From Ardenticatenaceae bacterium (lineage in GTDB: Bacteria; Chloroflexota; Anaerolineae; Promineifilales; Promineifilaceae), in the NCBI GenBank assembly GCA_020634395.1, contig JACKBU010000021.1:35637-99636 (forward strand): 64,000 bases of DNA. Reading direction: 5' to 3'. This document shows, piece by piece, positions 35,144 to 42,612 of this stretch (the stretch's first letter is position 1; every line of letters starts with the position of its first letter). The position numbers and the translations under genes were made by a program. The notes beneath the pieces are model-generated. The model saw only the letters and a list, made by a program, of their open reading frames with translations. It did no database searches and was not told where the DNA came from.

Positions 35144-35836
35144 TCAGGTTTTGTACTGGATTAGCTGCGACGCCACGGCCGTTAACCCATCGCCTCGTTC
35201 CATGCCCAGCGGCCAGCCGTTCTCGGCGCTGCGCCAGATGATGCGCAGTTGGCCATTCCAGGTTAAGCGTCGCGGCGAATATTGGCGCCATTTTCCGGCG
35301 ATTTCCCGCTCCAGATAGTCGGTGACGGCCGGGTAACACTCAAAATCCACCACCTGCACGGCCAGCGTGTCCGGTCCGCCGACCTGCCCGTTGAGGGTAA
35401 CGGCCGTTTTCGGGTCGTTCCCACGCCAGCCGGCAAAGTGCAGGCCGGCCACGGAGGGGAACCAGAAGCGGTACCCTTTAGGCAAGTCCAAGCCCTGCTC
35501 GGATGCTGCGCCGTTGACAGTGCGGGTGGCGGTGACGGCCGTTTCCGCCAGCACCACATCACCCACCACTTGCAGCCCGCCAGCCGCCTGCTCCCAAAAG
35601 CGATACTTCAACCGCTCCACTACGCCATCGGGATTGACGACTGCATGATACAAATAGGTGTGGCCCGACGGCGCAGCGCGGGCATCCAGGTCCACGCGTA
35701 AAAATTGGTAGCCATCGGCAACGGCCGTCAGCCGCCAGTTTTCTACCGCGCCGGTGGGACGGCCGTCTCGTTCGTACCGGTACTGCCCGGCGGCGATAAC
35801 CTCTTCGTATGGCTGTTCTTTGATAATAAAGCGCAT
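35144..35836 (-). CDS. Protein of unknown function in the alaX-ileS operon
   Basis: 230 residues, mostly beta-strand by composition, without signal peptide or membrane helix. It begins FIIKEQPYEEVIAAGQYRYERDG and has Trp/Tyr-rich stretches such as YRFWEQAAGG and GLHFAGWRGND. I do not recognise the family. It sits between alaX (54 bases) and ileS (56 bases), so it is transcribed with two tRNA-related genes, but a role in translation is not shown by its sequence. The gene holds five ACGGCCGT palindromes in 690 bases. Confidence 0.6.
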   Translation of the reverse strand: MRFIIKEQPYEEVIAAGQYRYERDGRPTGAVENWRLTAVADGYQFLRVDLDARAAPSGHTYLYHAVVNPDGVVERLKYRFWEQAAGGLQVVGDVVLAETAVTATRTVNGAASEQGLDLPKGYRFWFPSVAGLHFAGWRGNDPKTAVTLNGQVGGPDTLAVQVVDFECYPAVTDYLEREIAGKWRQYSPRRLTWNGQLRIIWRSAENGWPLGMERGDGLTAVASQLIQYKT

Positions 35837-35889
35837 GGCAAAACCAGAGATGAGAGATGAGATTTGATCCCATCTCTTACTTCTACTTC

Positions 35890-36600
35890 TTACGCTTCCA
35901 ACTCGACATAAATCCGTTTATTAATTTTGCCCTTACTTTTGTAGTTGACGATGTGCATAGCTCCAACTTCGCGGGTGTTGGCCACATGGGTGCCGCCGTC
36001 GGCCTGCAAATCCAGGCCCACAAGTTCCACAGTACGCACCTCGCGGATACCTTCCGGCAGCAAATTGATCTTCGTGCGGATCAGGTCGGGAATCTGAAAC
36101 GCTTCTTCGCGCGGCAGAATTTGCACGCGCACGTCGCGGGCAGCCGCGACCTCCCGGTTCACGGCTGCTTCAATTTCGGCCACCAACTCCTGGCGCATGG
36201 TCTCAAACTCAAAATCCATGCGCCCTTGCAGGGGGTCCATGTTGCCGCCCGTGACCTGCGCGCCATAATCGCGCCAGACCACGCCGCACAGGATGTGCAT
36301 GGCGGTATGGGTGCGCATGAGCTGGTAGCGCCGGGTCCAGTCCAGATGGCCGGTAACGGCCGTGCCCACCGGCGGCAAATCTCCGTCGATAAAGTGCACT
36401 ACCTGCCCATTGACTTTGGCTACTTTGGTGATGGGATAGGTGTGGGAAACGGCCGTAAGCGTTCCCACGTCGTTTGGCTGCCCGCCGCCGCCCGGATAAA
36501 AAGCCGTGCGATCCAGCACCACGCCGCCTTCTACCTGCGCCACCACCTGCGCCGCAAACTCCTGCAAATATGCGTCTGTCTGGTAAAGCAAATCGGTCAT
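35890..36600 (-). CDS. alaX: Alanyl-tRNA editing protein AlaX
   Basis: 236 residues: an N-terminal beta-barrel with DRTAFYPGGGGQPNDVGTL as in AlaRS editing domains, then the zinc-binding His pair MRTHTAMHIL and the second motif ADGGTHVANTREVG. It would hydrolyse Ser or Gly mischarged on tRNA-Ala. The residue before GGTH is Asp rather than Cys, a variant I believe is common in free-standing AlaX. AGGA lies seven bases before the ATG. It is the first gene behind the T-box. Confidence 0.88.
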   Translation of the reverse strand: MTDLLYQTDAYLQEFAAQVVAQVEGGVVLDRTAFYPGGGGQPNDVGTLTAVSHTYPITKVAKVNGQVVHFIDGDLPPVGTAVTGHLDWTRRYQLMRTHTAMHILCGVVWRDYGAQVTGGNMDPLQGRMDFEFETMRQELVAEIEAAVNREVAAARDVRVQILPREEAFQIPDLIRTKINLLPEGIREVRTVELVGLDLQADGGTHVANTREVGAMHIVNYKSKGKINKRIYVELEA

Positions 36601-36618
36601 TTTTTAGTCCTGTAGTTG

Positions 36619-36682
36619 TTTAGTCGATTAGTCGTTTAGTTGAGTAGTCTTCGACTAGTTGACTACCAGACTAAACGACTAA
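36619..36682. repeat. Octamer-type hairpin element between the T-box terminator and alaX
   Basis: TTTAGTCG/ATTAGTCG-like units are followed, after TTC, by GACTAGTTGACTACC and ACTAAACGACTAA, their inverted counterparts. In the - strand transcript the hairpin lies between the T-box terminator and the alaX ribosome binding site. Confidence 0.65.
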
Positions 36683-36976
36683 AAAACAAAAACGCCTTCA
36701 TCCCTTATGGGACGAAGGCGCACTGTCTCCGTGGTACCACCCAAATTCCTGGCCGCAGCCAGGCTCTCGGTCAACAACGACGGCCGTGGCCGTTTATTGC
36801 TGCAGCCCCGGTAACGTGGGGCGAATCCGGCTGAGTTTACTGGGCTGCCGATTTTCCAAACAACAACCTTTCAGTCAGCGGCTCCGGAGGGATTTTGGTC
36901 TGTCAATTTGTGCCTGCCTTCCACCGCCGCAAGCTCGCTTGCCAAATCACTTACAGACTACTCGTCTCCATCAAAG
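36683..36976 (-). ncRNA. T-box riboswitch, probably tRNA-Ile responsive
   Basis: Read on the - strand, the leader has a Stem I with AGCGAGC and GGTGGAAG elements (about 36910-36940), a likely specifier AUC in ACCAAAAUCCCUCC (about 36885-36898), and the T-box core GGGTGGTACCACGG (36729-36742). It ends in the terminator CGCCTTCGTCCC-ATAA-GGGATGAAGGCG followed by TTTTTGTTTTTT (36681-36720). UGGU in the core fits an acceptor end with discriminator A, as in tRNA-Ile. Uncharged tRNA would favour the antiterminator and allow alaX-unknown-ileS expression. Confidence 0.88.
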
Positions 36977-36999
36977 CTATTTGTTATCGAACTAGGTGC

Positions 37000-37028
37000 A
37001 TTATGCCAAAACGGCCGTAGAAAGTCAA
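37000..37028 (-). promoter_or_regulatory. Promoter of the T-box operon
   Basis: On the - strand TTGACT (37023-37028) and CATAAT (37000-37005) are 17 bases apart, about 25 bases before the T-box Stem I. An ACGGCCGT palindrome sits in the spacer. Confidence 0.7.
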
Positions 37029-37045
37029 ACCACCCCTTACTTTAG

Positions 37046-37051
37046 TATAAT
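37046..37051 (+). promoter_or_regulatory. -10 box before the response regulator gene
   Basis: TATAAT in the context TAGTATAATGG; the same 11 bases occur before the AmmeMemoRadiSam enzyme gene at 61478. No good -35 is visible. It points away from the T-box promoter, so the two are divergent. Confidence 0.5.
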
Positions 37052-37160
37052 GGTATAGACAACCCTATTTGCTTGTGATAACCTTTAAGGGCATTAAGCC
37101 AATTACGTGCAATTAGGGTTCGAATCGAGATACCGTTCCTGCACACGTTGAGGATTTGTA

Positions 37161-37562
37161 ATGGCCGAAGACCTGAAAAAAGTAGTTTGCATCGAAGACG
37201 AACTAGAGATGATTGAACTGGTCAAACTCATTCTGGGTCGCAACAAGTTCGACGTCACTGGTGCTGTAGGTGGTCAAGAAGGACTACAAAAAATCGCCGA
37301 AATCAAGCCCGATCTTGTGCTGCTAGACTTGATGATGCCCGAAATGGATGGCTGGGAAGTCTACCAAAAAATGAAAGCCTCAGAAGAAATGCGCGATATT
37401 CCAGTGATCGTGGTTACGGCCAAGGCGCAAAGCATTGATCGCGTCTTAGGCTTACACATCGCCCGCGTAGATGATTACATCACCAAACCCTTCGGACCAC
37501 AAGAGCTAATCGACAGTGTAGAACGTATCATCCGCAGCTATTCCAAAGAACGCGCCCGATAA
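37161..37562 (+). CDS. Single-domain response regulator (CheY-like)
   Basis: 133 residues, receiver domain only. Phospho-acceptor Asp56 lies in LVLLDLMMPEMDGW; acidic Glu12/Asp13, Thr86 and Lys109 (YITKPFGP) complete the active site. With no output domain it must act through protein contacts. No kinase is adjacent. A clear terminator follows, so it is a single-gene unit. Confidence 0.92.
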   Translation: MAEDLKKVVCIEDELEMIELVKLILGRNKFDVTGAVGGQEGLQKIAEIKPDLVLLDLMMPEMDGWEVYQKMKASEEMRDIPVIVVTAKAQSIDRVLGLHIARVDDYITKPFGPQELIDSVERIIRSYSKERAR

Positions 37563-37588
37563 AAGTTTTGCCCTCAGCCAGACCCTCA

Positions 37589-37617
37589 AGCCCATGCTGC
37601 CGTGCTGGGCTTTTTTG
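37589..37617 (+). terminator. Intrinsic terminator
   Basis: AAGCCCA (37589-37595) pairs with TGGGCTT (37607-37613), followed by a T-run. It closes the response regulator gene. Confidence 0.85.
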
Positions 37618-37776
37618 TTCCTCTTCACCCTCCTGCCTGGCAGTCCATCACCTTCACCCGCGGTTGCCTCCACTCCTTTCGATCTGCTATACTGAAGCCG
37701 ATTATGAGGCAAATCGCCCGTTCACGAGCAGCCAATTTAGATCATCTCATTAACTACACCAACAGCGAGGAAAAAG

Positions 37777-38622
37777 TTGTACATACGATTTTGGGGAGTT
37801 CGGGGTACGATTCCCACGCCAGGGCCTGACACGATTCGCGTGGGCGGCAACACCGCATGCGTGGAAATTCGCACATCAGACGATCAGTTAATCATCCTCG
37901 ACGCCGGTTCCGGCATTCTCCCGCTAGGGAAACACCTGCTCAAAAATAATCCAGGCCGCATCATTGGCAGCATCCTCATCAGCCATACGCATTGGGATCA
38001 CATTCAGGGGTTTCCTTTCTTCGCTCCGGTATGGGGTCGGAGCAATCGCTTTGTGCTGGTGGGGCGCAAACGTGTGGGCCAACGCCTGGAAGAAATCGTG
38101 GCCGGCCAGTTTCTGGAACCTTACCTGCCTTTTGCCTATAAATCACTACCCGCTGACCTGTTGGTTAAAGAGGTGTCGGATGGGGAAAGCATCATCATCG
38201 GCGAAAATACGCGCGTAGAAGTAGCTCTGATGAACCATCCGGGTGGTTGCCTGGGGTTTCGCATTGAAGATGCAGGGGTTGTTCTCGCCTACTGCAGCGA
38301 TGTTGGCCATGATAACGACCAGTTTGATCCGGCCGTGCTTAAACTGGCCCAAAACGCAGACCTGCTCATTCATGATTCACACTTTGGCACCACAGAAGAA
38401 AGAAACCTGCGCTCGGATTGGGGTCATAGCACCTGGATGGAGGCAGCCCAGGTGGCCATTGAAGCCGGTGTCAAAAATTTAGGTCTTTTTCATTACTCTC
38501 CCGATCTGAGTGACGATGCCGTGGAGCAAATCCTGAATAAAACCCAGCAAATCTTTCCTCGCACCTTCCTCACCCGAGAAGGATTAGAAATCGACCTGCC
38601 CCTTTCTCAACTACCAGAATGA
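37777..38622 (+). CDS. MBL-fold metal-dependent hydrolase
   Basis: 281 residues. The zinc motif HTHWDH occupies His70-His75 (ISHTHWDHIQGFPFF); N-terminal RFWGVRGTIPTPG is typical of this MBL subgroup, often found beside signalling genes. Further ligands are His in LMNHPGGCLGF, Asp in AYCSDVGH and the late His. It starts at TTG with GCGAGG six bases ahead. It lies between two single-domain response regulators, suggesting a signalling role, but the substrate is unknown. Confidence 0.85.
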   Translation: MYIRFWGVRGTIPTPGPDTIRVGGNTACVEIRTSDDQLIILDAGSGILPLGKHLLKNNPGRIIGSILISHTHWDHIQGFPFFAPVWGRSNRFVLVGRKRVGQRLEEIVAGQFLEPYLPFAYKSLPADLLVKEVSDGESIIIGENTRVEVALMNHPGGCLGFRIEDAGVVLAYCSDVGHDNDQFDPAVLKLAQNADLLIHDSHFGTTEERNLRSDWGHSTWMEAAQVAIEAGVKNLGLFHYSPDLSDDAVEQILNKTQQIFPRTFLTREGLEIDLPLSQLPE

Positions 38623-38679
38623 ATATCGCGTTTCTCGTAAACGAGAGATCAAATTGCAGTAAAACAAGAATTGATTAAA

Positions 38680-38892
38680 ATTAGGTATATAGTACTATAA
38701 GAGATACCTGGACAGCGGAGTTGGTAAACCAGACCGTGAAGCAGATTTTTATCCAGTCTTCCATAAATGCTAACCATTCCGCCCCTGCAGAGTACACATC
38801 AAGGAACCTTCCGCATTTAATGGGTGCAACGCTTCGCAGGGAATGGTAACTTTACTGTGTCTCATGCTTTTTCAAGTATCTTGGGAGATATT
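38680..38892 (+). promoter_or_regulatory. Long leader with competing pairings before a response regulator
   Basis: A possible promoter TTGATT-N16-TACTAT lies about 38673-38700. Within the roughly 190-base leader, GCGGAGTTGGTA (38715-38726) can pair with TAACCATTCCGC (38771-38782), and GCAGGGAATGGTAA (38836-38849) can pair with the same CCATTCC block. The two pairings exclude each other. No known riboswitch class is recognised. Confidence 0.3.
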
Positions 38893-39273
38893 TTGACTCA
38901 ATCGGTGTTAATCGTTGACGATGAGCCCATGGCGCGTACGCTGTTAAGACTAATGTTGGTACGCGCCGGCTTCAATGTTGCCGAAGCAGAAGATGGTTAT
39001 GATGCTTTGGACAAAGTAAAACAGAATCAGCCCGATATCATTTTGCTGGATGTTATGATGCCGGGTATGGATGGTTTTACCGTGTGCGAGAAGCTGCGTC
39101 TGGAAGAAGACACCTCGGATCTTCCCATCATTATGTTGAGTGCCAAAACAGACCTGGACAGCATCAATAAAGGGCTGCGCGTAGGAGCAACAAAATACTT
39201 AACCAAACCCATTTCGCCGGAAGATCTAACGCGTCATGTGCGGGAAGTATTGGATGTGAAACCGATTGGCTGA
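38893..39273 (+). CDS. Single-domain response regulator
   Basis: 126 residues from a TTG start, which has GGGAG five bases ahead and yields the usual receiver start (TQSVLIVDDEPMARTLL). Asp53 is the acceptor (ILLDVMMPGMDG), with Asp9/Asp10, Ser83 and Lys105 (LTKPISPE). A longer frame from 38824 has no ribosome binding site. No output domain is present. It differs clearly from the regulator at 37161, so they are not recent duplicates. Confidence 0.9.
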   Translation: MTQSVLIVDDEPMARTLLRLMLVRAGFNVAEAEDGYDALDKVKQNQPDIILLDVMMPGMDGFTVCEKLRLEEDTSDLPIIMLSAKTDLDSINKGLRVGATKYLTKPISPEDLTRHVREVLDVKPIG

Positions 39274-39374
39274 CGCACGAAGGTGTTCTTTCCGATTAAA
39301 TGGGTTGCCTTCTTGCGTTATTGTGATAAAAAACACAAAGATTTGGATTTATAGATTTTTGGAGGCTGAACGTT

Positions 39375-39572
39375 ATGCTGGTTAAGCGATTGATTTTGGC
39401 GGTAGTTTCATTGGTTTTCGGCGTTGTGACAACCTATATCATTCTCCTGGTAATAGGTACTACCTATGATTCTTATGGTTTTGGTTATTTCTTTTTTACC
39501 TCGCTGGCACTGGCATGTTTCCTGGCCATCTGGCTTGATAAATTTATGGACACCAAGATTTTACCGAAATAA
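39375..39572 (+). CDS. Small two-helix membrane protein
   Basis: 65 residues with two hydrophobic segments (about 5-27 and 37-53), joined by DSYGFGYFF. TTGGAGG precedes the ATG. It is followed by a terminator and may share the transcript of the response regulator 100 bases upstream. Function unknown. Confidence 0.65.
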   Translation: MLVKRLILAVVSLVFGVVTTYIILLVIGTTYDSYGFGYFFFTSLALACFLAIWLDKFMDTKILPK

Positions 39573-39607
39573 CGCAGCCTACTATGCCTGTTAACTAGCA
39601 AACCAGA

Positions 39608-39641
39608 ACCTCCGTGCTTCGTGTCGGGGGTTTTTGTTTTT
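39608..39641 (+). terminator. Intrinsic terminator
   Basis: ACCTCCG pairs with CGGGGGT (one G-U pair) around TGCTTCGTGT, followed by TTTTTGTTTTT. Confidence 0.8.
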
Positions 39642-39750
39642 CTGCAGAACGAGTTTATACGAAAGATGTTGAGGTAAAGGGAGTGGAGGCCACGGCCGTT
39701 TTTGTTCCCTACCCCTCACCGCTTATCCCACACAAAAGGAACCGAACAAA

Positions 39751-40635
39751 ATGACCGCACAACTCATTGATGGCACCGCCATCGCCAATCAGGTAAAAGA
39801 AGAAATTAAAGAAGCCGTTGCCCGGATGCAGGCCGAACACAACTACACCCCTGGCCTGGCCACCGTACTCGTAGGTGAAGACCCGGCCTCCGCCACCTAC
39901 GTGCGCATGAAACATCGCAACTGCGAAAAGCTGGGCATCCGCTCCATCAGCCACGTTTTACCCGCCGACACTTCCCAGGAAGAAGTGATCAAGCTGGTGG
40001 CCTCGCTCAACGCCGATCCCGAAGTAAACGGTATTTTGGTGCAGCTTCCTCTCCCCAAACACATCGACGAAGAGGCCGTGCTTAACACCATCGACCTGGA
40101 AAAAGACGTGGATGGCTTCCATCCGGTCAACATCGGCCGGTTGGCGATGAAAGGGCGGGACCCGCTGTTTATCCCTTGCACGCCTTACGGCTGCATGGTG
40201 CTGCTGGAGCGTTCTGGCATTCAGACCAACGGTGCGGACGCCGTGATTGTGGGACGCTCCAACATCGTGGGGCTGCCGATGGCCATGCTGCTGCAAAAAG
40301 CCAACGCCACGGTGACGATCTGCCACAGCCGCACCAAAGACCTGGCCGATCACATCCGCCAGGCGGACATCGTGGTGGCGGCCATTGGCTGGGCCAATAT
40401 GATCACCGGCGACATGATCAAGCCCGGCGCGGCGATCATTGACGTGGGCATCAATCGGGTCGACGACCCCACTGATAAACGCGGCTACAAACTGGTCGGC
40501 GACGTCGATTTTGACTCGGCCAAAGAGGTAGCCGGGGCGATTACGCCGGTTCCCGGCGGCGTTGGGCCGATGACGATTGCCATGCTGATGAAGAACACGC
40601 TGCACGCGGCGGAAATTGCGCTGGCAAAGAAGTAG
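39751..40635 (+). CDS. folD: Methylenetetrahydrofolate dehydrogenase/cyclohydrolase
   Basis: 294 residues. The FolD signatures are EDPASATYVRMKHRNCEKLGI in the first third (catalytic Tyr and Lys) and ITPVPGGVGPMTIAML at the end. LVQLPLPKHIDEE and VIVGRSNIVGLPMAMLL fit the NAD(P)-binding part. It interconverts 5,10-methylene- and 10-formyl-tetrahydrofolate. It converges on mobA with a shared terminator between. Confidence 0.95.
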   Translation: MTAQLIDGTAIANQVKEEIKEAVARMQAEHNYTPGLATVLVGEDPASATYVRMKHRNCEKLGIRSISHVLPADTSQEEVIKLVASLNADPEVNGILVQLPLPKHIDEEAVLNTIDLEKDVDGFHPVNIGRLAMKGRDPLFIPCTPYGCMVLLERSGIQTNGADAVIVGRSNIVGLPMAMLLQKANATVTICHSRTKDLADHIRQADIVVAAIGWANMITGDMIKPGAAIIDVGINRVDDPTDKRGYKLVGDVDFDSAKEVAGAITPVPGGVGPMTIAMLMKNTLHAAEIALAKK

Positions 40636-40662
40636 AAGTAAGAAAACTAGAGAGTAGAGCGT

Positions 40663-40718
40663 AGAGACTGGAGATTGGGGATTGGCGGCGGCCAATCGTC
40701 ACTCTTCAGTCTTTTTTT
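40663..40718. terminator. Terminator built from a heptamer-repeat hairpin (folD/mobA)
   Basis: GACTGGAGATTGG-type units pair with CCAATC...CAGTC across GCGGCGG, followed on the + strand by a seven-T run (40712-40718). The right arm includes the mobA stop codon. It shows that at least one of these repeat hairpins has the form of an intrinsic terminator. Confidence 0.7.
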
Positions 40719-41289
40719 GTGCGCTTTGCAATTCGTCGGGGGTGTTGAGGTTGGCGAAGGAACGGCCGTCTTCGTCCACTTTCTCTATTTCCTCCCGGTT
40801 CACAAATCGCACCTGTACCCGGCCAAAAAAGCTGGTAATTTTAAGCATTTGCGCCTGTAAATTGGCCTCGATGGCCGGTAAGCAGGCCTTGCTGTACACG
40901 GCGTGCAGCGGCTCCGGGAATTTCTCCCAGCGCGGCACGACAATGTCGGCGGTGTGGCGCAAATCGAGCTGGTAGCGCAGCAAAGCAGGATTGAGCCAGG
41001 GCATGTCACAGGCCACTACCAGGACGTAAGGATGTGCGGCGCGGAGAACGGCCGTATAAATCCCCCCCAGCGGCCCATTGTCCGGCAGCGCGTCGCTGAA
41101 CAAGGGCAGGCCCAGGTGCTCATACGCCGGTGGGTTGTTGGTGATGAGAATGGTCTCCGCGCCCAGACCGGCCACACGTTCCAACACCACCTCGATCAAC
41201 GGCCGTCCCTGAAACAGCACAAAAGATTTGTCTGTCCCCATGCGGCTGCTCTTCCCCCCGGCCATAATCGCTACAGTCACGTCATTCAT
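40699..41289 (-). CDS. mobA: Molybdenum cofactor guanylyltransferase
   Basis: 196 residues. The nucleotidyltransferase signature AIMAGGKSSRMGTDKSFVLF is N-terminal; LVVACDMPWLNP carries the metal-binding Asp. It attaches GMP to molybdopterin, implying molybdoenzymes elsewhere in the genome. It starts 11 bases after hemW on the same strand, so the two are co-transcribed. Confidence 0.88.
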   Translation of the reverse strand: MNDVTVAIMAGGKSSRMGTDKSFVLFQGRPLIEVVLERVAGLGAETILITNNPPAYEHLGLPLFSDALPDNGPLGGIYTAVLRAAHPYVLVVACDMPWLNPALLRYQLDLRHTADIVVPRWEKFPEPLHAVYSKACLPAIEANLQAQMLKITSFFGRVQVRFVNREEIEKVDEDGRSFANLNTPDELQSAQKKTEE

Positions 41290-41300
41290 GTGGTTTTCCC

Positions 41301-42452
41301 CTACATAAACCGGTAAAAGACCTGGTTGCTCAGAAAATAAGCTTGCGGCGTCAGGTACAAACGGCCGTCTCGCACCCTCACCAGGTCCCAGTCCGCCAAT
41401 TGATCGACCGTGCCGTCATACACCTCGTCCAGCGTGCGGCCAAAGCGTCCGGCGAAGGCTGCCAGGTCCAGCCCTTCTTGCAGCAGGCGCAGTTGGGTGA
41501 TAATCGCATCGGTCATGGCTTCTTCCTGGCTGATGGCGTGATGATCGGCTACGGCCGTTGACAGTGGATACCCCGGCGCCCCCCCGCTCGCCACTCGTTT
41601 TATGTAAACCCTCGGCTGCTTGACCACCTGATAACGCACGCCGCCCGCGTGGCCGTGCGCCCCCGCGCCCAGCCCCAGATATTCGCCATCCCGCCAGTAG
41701 GTGAGGTTGTGGGCGCATTCGTGGCCCGGTTTGGCCCAGTTGGAAATCTCATAGTGACTATAGCCGTGCTGTGCCAGCAGGTCGCGGGCGAGGTCGTACT
41801 GGTCGGCGGCGAGGTCGGGGTCCGGGAGTTGGATACGGCCGTTTTCCAACCAGCGCTGCATCGGCGTGCCCGGCTCAATCGTCAGGCAGTAGAGGCTGAG
41901 GTGCGGCGGCTGCAGCGCCAGCACCGCCTCCAGGCTGGCGCGCCAGGAGGCCAGCGTTTGCCCCGGCACACCGTAGATCAAATCCAGGTTGAAATTGCTC
42001 AGTCCGGCAGCGCGCGCCAGTTCAACGGCCGTCACGGCCGTGGCAAAATCGTGCGTCCGCTCCAGCAGCGCCAGCTCGCTGGCGACGGCGCTTTGCACGC
42101 CAAAGCTCAGCCGGTTCACGCCCGCCGCGGCTACCGCCGCCAGATACGCCCCATCCACCGTGCCCGGATTGGCCTCCATGGTGATTTCCGGCACGCCGGT
42201 CGGCGTAAAGTGGACATCCACGGCCTGCAAGATCTGGCGGATTGTTTCGGGCGGCATAAGCGAAGGTGTGCCACCGCCAAAGAAGATAGTGTGATACGGC
42301 CGTTTCTCTCCGCCCGCCACCTGCGCCAGTTCCGCGCACACGGCATCGGCATATTCCGCCTTCAAATCGCCCAGGCTGGTGTAGGTATTAAAATCGCAAT
42401 ACGCGCAGCGATGGCGGCAAAACGGAATATGAATATAAAGGCTAAGCGTCAT
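41301..42452 (-). CDS. hemW: HemW-like radical SAM protein
   Basis: 383 residues. The radical SAM cluster motif is Cys12-x3-Cys16-x2-Cys19 in IPFCRHRCAYCDFNTY, followed by TIFFGGGTPSLM and RLSFGVQS. HemW inserts heme into respiratory proteins; the family is often misnamed coproporphyrinogen oxidase. The CRHRCAYCDF form, with no fourth Cys after the cluster, suits HemW. I start at ATG 42452 with GAGAAG upstream; the extra 11 codons from 42485 are encoded by repeat sequence. Confidence 0.88.
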   Translation of the reverse strand: MTLSLYIHIPFCRHRCAYCDFNTYTSLGDLKAEYADAVCAELAQVAGGEKRPYHTIFFGGGTPSLMPPETIRQILQAVDVHFTPTGVPEITMEANPGTVDGAYLAAVAAAGVNRLSFGVQSAVASELALLERTHDFATAVTAVELARAAGLSNFNLDLIYGVPGQTLASWRASLEAVLALQPPHLSLYCLTIEPGTPMQRWLENGRIQLPDPDLAADQYDLARDLLAQHGYSHYEISNWAKPGHECAHNLTYWRDGEYLGLGAGAHGHAGGVRYQVVKQPRVYIKRVASGGAPGYPLSTAVADHHAISQEEAMTDAIITQLRLLQEGLDLAAFAGRFGRTLDEVYDGTVDQLADWDLVRVRDGRLYLTPQAYFLSNQVFYRFM

Positions 42453-42454
42453 GC

Positions 42455-42500
42455 GCTTCTCAACCAACAAGTCACCAGTCACCAATTCAAAAATTCACAA
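42455..42500. repeat. Half of a heptamer-type element before hemW
   Basis: AGTCACC-AGTCACC-AATTCAA-AAATTCA units lie upstream of hemW without a clear inverted partner. They create a false in-frame extension of the hemW reading frame. Confidence 0.5.
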
Positions 42501-42612
42501 TTATTAACCCGCTTGTCTGTGCTGCCAGCATACTTTATCATATTCAATAGTCAATGCTTACTCACGGTCGATTCAGGTCAGGCGCGCTTTGCCTGGCCAG
42601 GAGACGAGAACC

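Noticed and set aside
31635..35339. Longer ileS start at 35339
   Set aside because: The extra 84 codons overlap the end of the upstream gene, are rich in Arg and show no synthetase similarity; ATG 35087 has a ribosome binding site.
35980..36010. Loss of a zinc ligand in AlaX (Asp before GGTH)
   Set aside because: I believe this variant is frequent in free-standing AlaX proteins, so it is not evidence of inactivation.
37113..37140. GGTTCGAATC resembling a tRNA T-arm
   Set aside because: The flanking bases do not form a T-stem, and no acceptor, D or anticodon arm can be built around it.
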